From positions 1 to 64,000 of the forward strand of contig NZ_CAIJDP010000079.1 in NCBI RefSeq assembly GCF_903819435.1: a stretch of DNA of 64,000 nucleotides, written 5' to 3'. Every line of letters begins with the position of its first letter. Within the stretch, counting starts at the first letter, position 1. This stretch comes from Flavobacterium salmonis. Lineage in GTDB: Bacteria; Bacteroidota; Bacteroidia; Flavobacteriales; Flavobacteriaceae. The notes beneath the pieces are model-generated. The model was given only the letters and a program-made list of their open reading frames with translations. It was not told the DNA's origin and did not search any database. A program made the translations under genes and the position numbers. Of this stretch, positions 60,472 to 64,000 are shown one piece after another.

Positions 60472-62604
60472 ATGAAAAAACAGATATTTTTTGCGCTGGC
60501 CCTGGCGGCTTCCCTGCAGCTCTATGCACAAAAAAAGGACAGCATCCCGGGTAAATATACCCTAATGGACGAAGTGATTATTGAAGGGGTCAGAAAATCT
60601 AAGGACGTATCGAGCGAACTGGCCTCAAAACTCCCGATTAAAAACTTAGAAAACCCCCAGGTTACCGCTTCGGTTTCCCCGCAGCTGATTAAAAACAGAA
60701 ATTTTTACACCCAGGGCGAAATGCTGCACAATGCCGCTGGTGTTGCCCCGAGCTGGGCCGGTATTTCCCCGTATTATTCCATTAGGGGATTTCGTACGCG
60801 TTCGAGTTTTAGAAATGGCGTAAACGGTTATGTAGCCTCTGATATGGATCCGGTCAGCATAGCACAGCTTGAGGTTATCAAAGGACCAAGCGCCGTAATT
60901 TTCGGAGGCGGCGGCGCTACTATGATTACTTTCGGCGGGCTGATTAATCGTGTAACTGTAAAACCTCAGCGTACTGCCTTTGCCGACATTAGTGCAACGG
61001 GCGGATCTTACAACCTGCAGCGGGCCACCCTTGATATCAACAGACCTCTTGACAAAGACGGAAAGGTTCTTGCCCGAATAACCAGCGCTTATACCTACAA
61101 AGGTTCTTTTCAGGACCAGGGTTTTTCAAAAACATTTTTTTTAGCTCCCAGTATTTCTTACAAGATTAGCGATGATTTAAATATCCAGCTTGATGCCGAA
61201 ATTCTAAACAAAACTGCTACCAATAATCCACTGTACCAAGTGGCTTTGGGGACTGCTAAATCCTCCGGGGAACTGAATCTGGATTATCTGCGCTCCTTCC
61301 AGGACAATACGGTAACTTTGAATAATAAAGCGGTAAATATTTACGGAAAAATCATTTACAGGCTTTCAGAAAATTGGAAATCCCAAACCAATTTAATTTC
61401 CATCAACAATAAAACCCCGGGAGATTATATAAGGTTGAGACTCGATGATGACAGCCAGAATGTGACACGAAGAGTGTACAGAATGTATCCGGAAAATATT
61501 ACCAGTCAGCAAATCCAGCAAGACTTTGTTGGGAATTTCAAAATTGGCAGTATTAAAAACCGACTAATTACGGGTGTTGAATATTATCATTATCTGTACG
61601 GGATTGCCAGTAAATCTATGAATTTTACTAAAGTTTCGGCCACTGCTGCAGATCCTCAAAATGCTTATTTCAATAATGAATATATTTCTGATCAACTGGC
61701 CTTAAAACCCTATGGAGAGAACTATAAGGCAATTCAGGATCATTATTCCCTATATGCTTCAGATGTGATTAACCCATTGAAGAATTTAAGTGTGATGCTC
61801 AGCGCGAGAATCAATTATATTGATAACAAAGGGACAGAGGATTTGTTAACAGAAACAACTACCGGGGCTTATACACAAACGGCTATTTCTCCGAAATTGG
61901 GAATTAATTACCAGATTGTTTCTGAAAGAATTGCATTGTTTGCCAATTATATGAATGGTTTTCAGCCTCAGGCACCGCAATCAGTAAACGGTCAGATGAC
62001 CAATTTTGAGCCCGTTTATGGAAATCAATGGGAATCGGGCGTTAAAATCTCTCTGCAAAAGAACCTGCTGGATGCCGTTTTGAGTTATTATACTATTGAT
62101 GTAACCAATGTGGTAAGGCAGGATCCAAATGATTCGGCTTCCTATCTGCAGAATGGCGAGCAGCGCAGTAAAGGTTTTGAAGCAGATTTAGAATCAAATC
62201 CGATGGCAGGATTGTTTTTGCATGCAGGTTTTGCTTATAACGACAGTAAGCTTATAGTCTCTGATGCACTTACTCAAGGACTCAGACCTGTAGATGCCGG
62301 TCCTAAACTTTCCGGAACCTGGTATATCAATTACGCTGCGCAGTCAAAAGCTTTGAGCGGGTTTTCTTTAGGCCTGGGCGGCAGTCATTATGGTAAAGAT
62401 TTGATGATTAACAACGCTAATGGTTCTTTTTCCACTAATGCTTATACCTTAATCAACTCGGTTCTGAGTTTTGAGAAAACAGGATATGTTTTTTCTCTTT
62501 CTGCTAATAATCTGCTCAACGAGTATTATTGGTATGGCGGCCGTGGTATGATTACCCCGGGAGTGCTGCGTGAGGTTATCTTATCTTTAAAATTAAAATT
62601 ATAA
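60472..62604 (+). CDS. TonB-dependent siderophore-type receptor
   Basis: The 710-residue product has a signal peptide (residues 1-19, ending LYA). A plug domain follows (about 60-170: NRNFYTQGEMLHNAAGVAPSWAG, YSIRGFRTRSSFRNG, LEVIKGPSAVIFG), and then a 22-strand barrel of usual length ending in the aromatic/hydrophobic strand GVLREVILSLKLKL. The plug matches the FhuA/FoxA class of ferric-siderophore receptors. There is no carboxypeptidase-like N-terminal domain as in SusC proteins. It has noticeably higher GC than its surroundings. Confidence 0.93.
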   Translation: MKKQIFFALALAASLQLYAQKKDSIPGKYTLMDEVIIEGVRKSKDVSSELASKLPIKNLENPQVTASVSPQLIKNRNFYTQGEMLHNAAGVAPSWAGISPYYSIRGFRTRSSFRNGVNGYVASDMDPVSIAQLEVIKGPSAVIFGGGGATMITFGGLINRVTVKPQRTAFADISATGGSYNLQRATLDINRPLDKDGKVLARITSAYTYKGSFQDQGFSKTFFLAPSISYKISDDLNIQLDAEILNKTATNNPLYQVALGTAKSSGELNLDYLRSFQDNTVTLNNKAVNIYGKIIYRLSENWKSQTNLISINNKTPGDYIRLRLDDDSQNVTRRVYRMYPENITSQQIQQDFVGNFKIGSIKNRLITGVEYYHYLYGIASKSMNFTKVSATAADPQNAYFNNEYISDQLALKPYGENYKAIQDHYSLYASDVINPLKNLSVMLSARINYIDNKGTEDLLTETTTGAYTQTAISPKLGINYQIVSERIALFANYMNGFQPQAPQSVNGQMTNFEPVYGNQWESGVKISLQKNLLDAVLSYYTIDVTNVVRQDPNDSASYLQNGEQRSKGFEADLESNPMAGLFLHAGFAYNDSKLIVSDALTQGLRPVDAGPKLSGTWYINYAAQSKALSGFSLGLGGSHYGKDLMINNANGSFSTNAYTLINSVLSFEKTGYVFSLSANNLLNEYYWYGGRGMITPGVLREVILSLKLKL

Positions 62605-62625
62605 AGCTGTTATTTAGAACTTAAA

Positions 62626-63723
62626 GTGAAAAAAATCACAAAAATATCATTTCAGCTGCACAGCTACCTCGGATTATTTTTCGGGGTGCTGTATTTGTTT
62701 TTTGGAATTTCGGGCGCAATGCTGGTTTTTAAAAAAGACATTGAGTATTTCAATAACCCGCCCATGCATTACTGTGTGAAGGGCAGTAAAACCATTTCAT
62801 TAAACCAGATGTATCATAAAGTCTCTGAGCGTTATCCTCAGGCAAGACAGATTATGCTGCATACTTTTCCAAGAAATACGCGCGATACCTACGAATTTAT
62901 GATTTTTAATTATCAGGATAAGGTGACCGATAATTATCTCTACTGCTGTATGGTAGACCCTTATACTGGAAAAATTATAAGAGAGGGTGATTTTGGCTCT
63001 TTTGAGTCTCCATTTTTTCGCTGGCTGTATCTTGCGCACTACTCACTTTTAATTGATAAACCAGGCAGACTTATAACAGCCATTGCAGGCCTTGCTTTAC
63101 TGCTAAACTTAATTGCGGGTGTGATTATTTATCGTAAAAAGATATTTGCTACTCTTATGTTCCGGGAGAAGTTAAATCGTAAATCCGCCAGAACCCTTAA
63201 TTCATCACTGCACAGGATTATCGGTGTCTGGACTCTGTTGTTTAATTTCATTCTTTTTTTTACCGGTTTCTGGATGAACAAAAGCCTCTTTTTACCTGCT
63301 GAATGGGAATTAATCCCGAAAAAAGAAGTGAATTATCAGGCAAAGGCAGATATAGACCAAGTGATAAAACAGGCCAGGGAAATTCCCAATTTCAGGCCAA
63401 TTGCCGTAAAAATTGCTGCTGATAAAAAAACGGACATTGTTGTAAGCGGCGAGTTTTCTAATACCAAAAACCCTCTGTATTTGGGTAAAGGCAGCGATGT
63501 TTATTATGACAGTGATACCGGTAAGCGGACCAAAACAATACGCATTGAAGAAAAACCATTTTCCGATAGGTTTTACTGGATGATGAAACAGCTTCACCGG
63601 GGTGATTATGATAATTTGTTTGTTAAAATACTTTACGTCATTGCCGGACTGAGCCCCGCAGTGCTTTCTATTACGGGATTTTTTCTTTGGAAAAGAAAAG
63701 GTAGAAAGAAAGCAGACCGCTAA
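62626..63723 (+). CDS. PepSY-associated TM protein (iron-regulated, reductase-like)
   Basis: The start is a GTG, 21 bases after the receptor stop. The 365-residue product has four membrane spans, at about 13-35, 144-166, 193-213 and 335-355. HSYLGLFFGVLYLFFGISGAM in the first and a conserved HR(I)IGVWTLLFNFILFFTGFWM in the third are present, with PepSY-type periplasmic parts between. Members such as FoxB/PiuB reduce or release iron from siderophores at the inner membrane. Context with the receptor supports siderophore-iron uptake. Confidence 0.9.
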   Translation: MKKITKISFQLHSYLGLFFGVLYLFFGISGAMLVFKKDIEYFNNPPMHYCVKGSKTISLNQMYHKVSERYPQARQIMLHTFPRNTRDTYEFMIFNYQDKVTDNYLYCCMVDPYTGKIIREGDFGSFESPFFRWLYLAHYSLLIDKPGRLITAIAGLALLLNLIAGVIIYRKKIFATLMFREKLNRKSARTLNSSLHRIIGVWTLLFNFILFFTGFWMNKSLFLPAEWELIPKKEVNYQAKADIDQVIKQAREIPNFRPIAVKIAADKKTDIVVSGEFSNTKNPLYLGKGSDVYYDSDTGKRTKTIRIEEKPFSDRFYWMMKQLHRGDYDNLFVKILYVIAGLSPAVLSITGFFLWKRKGRKKADR

Positions 63724-63758
63724 AAAACGTAGATAATACATTATCTTGCATCTTGTGC

Positions 63759-63778
63759 GGTTCTGTCGCATCTGTCAG
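63759..63778. repeat. Terminal inverted repeat of IS6-family element (one end)
   Basis: GGTTCTGTCGCATCTGTCAG at 63759-63778 begins with GGTTCTGT, the usual start of IS6-family ends, and lies 26 bases beyond the transposase stop. The matching end lies outside the window. Confidence 0.65.
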
Positions 63779-63803
63779 AATCAAATATAAGAATTTAAGT
63801 CAT

Positions 63804-64000
63804 TTAAAAATTAGCTCGCCAATTACAGAATGATTTAAACATAGATATCCCTGGTCTAATCATCTGATTCTTTCTAAGCATATGCACAACTTCAATTCCA
63901 CTCAATGTTCGTCTTGCTGATTCAAAGTTTTTAAAGCCTAACCCGTTTTGTATCCTCCATTTTATAAATCGATGGTCCTGTTCTGCAATATTGTTAAGAT
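63804..64000 (-). CDS. IS6-family transposase, C-terminal part (runs off the window)
   Basis: The last 65 codons read LNNIAEQDHRFIKWRIQ...GFKNFESARRTLSGIEVVHMLRKNQ. This is the typical IS6 (IS26/IS240-like) C-terminus with its catalytic Glu region (EQDHRFIKWR) and GIEVVHM. The frame is open to the window end, so the start is not visible. The element lies directly after the iron-uptake unit. Confidence 0.88.
   Translation of the reverse strand, partial: LNNIAEQDHRFIKWRIQNGLGFKNFESARRTLSGIEVVHMLRKNQMIRPGISMFKSFCNWRANF

Noticed and set aside
62800..63771. Minus-strand frames opposite the PepSY gene
   Set aside because: They are antisense to a clear membrane protein with family motifs and have no domain of their own.

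Overview
The window is an AT-rich chromosomal segment from a Bacteroidota bacterium, most likely a Flavobacterium. The evidence is: genes for menaquinone synthesis (menA, menB); a type II NADH dehydrogenase; a LamG protein with a type IX-secretion-like C-terminus; Bacteroidota-type promoters (TTTG-N19-TAnnTTTG, clearest in front of tRNA-Tyr); weak ribosome binding sites; and a Flavobacterium-style dispersed REP-like repeat. No database search was run, so all family assignments come from motifs and architecture.

Region 1 (1-2870) holds an exonuclease-like protein and a cNMP/CBS/DUF294 signalling protein. These are followed by 13 perfect-length 13-bp tandem repeats. Region 2 (2884-10512) is the most interesting part: a compact 7.6-kb integrated phage-like element between two copies of a dif-like 21-bp sequence. 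It encodes a Rep_trans-type initiator behind a 9-bp hairpin, a small helix-turn-helix protein, two beta-rich candidate capsid or spike proteins, at least five small membrane proteins and a murein-degrading enzyme with a C-terminal membrane anchor. It has no integrase, no Zot/pI ATPase, and no terminase or tail genes. This is the layout expected of a tailless, membrane-containing (FLiP-, Obscuriviridae- or corticovirus-like) phage that borrows host XerC/XerD, and not that of a filamentous phage.

Region 3 (10519-20100) is housekeeping: a secreted hypothetical protein, a Bcr/CflA efflux pump, NDH-2, a GNAT acetyltransferase, a DEAD-box helicase, a UPF0173 hydrolase, menA, menB and a LamG protein. 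Region 4 (20490-21600) has tRNA-Tyr with a textbook promoter and terminator, followed by a truncated tyrosine recombinase, the scar of a lost integrative element.

Region 5 (21687-46379) is a large exopolysaccharide/capsule locus, nearly all on the minus strand. It comprises a PHP-type tyrosine phosphatase, phosphohexomutase, Wzc, Wza, an initiating glycosyl-phosphotransferase, VanZ-like protein, six glycosyltransferases, three hexapeptide acyltransferases, a Wzx flippase, a Wzy-like polymerase, the GDP-mannose/GDP-fucose enzymes (manC, gmd, fcl), a cytidylyltransferase-like protein and ugd. The repeat unit probably contains fucose and a uronic acid. Decayed fragments, including a histidine kinase remnant, sit inside the locus at 40083-40831.

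Region 6 (46764-53962) is regulatory: an XRE repressor, an overlapping response regulator and PAS/GAF histidine kinase pair, an AraC-type response regulator, an intact IS982 element with perfect ends, a further stand-alone receiver protein and long non-coding stretches. Region 7 (54210-59658) is a probable iron/oxidative-stress or envelope-stress cluster: truncated bestrophin, VIT1-like transporter, two DUF2231-like paralogues, a lipoprotein rubrerythrin, a small lipoprotein and an OmpR/HisKA two-component system. Region 8 (59940-63723) is an iron-siderophore or metal uptake unit (Cys-motif exported protein, TonB-dependent receptor, PepSY membrane protein). The window ends in the C-terminal part of an IS6-family transposase.
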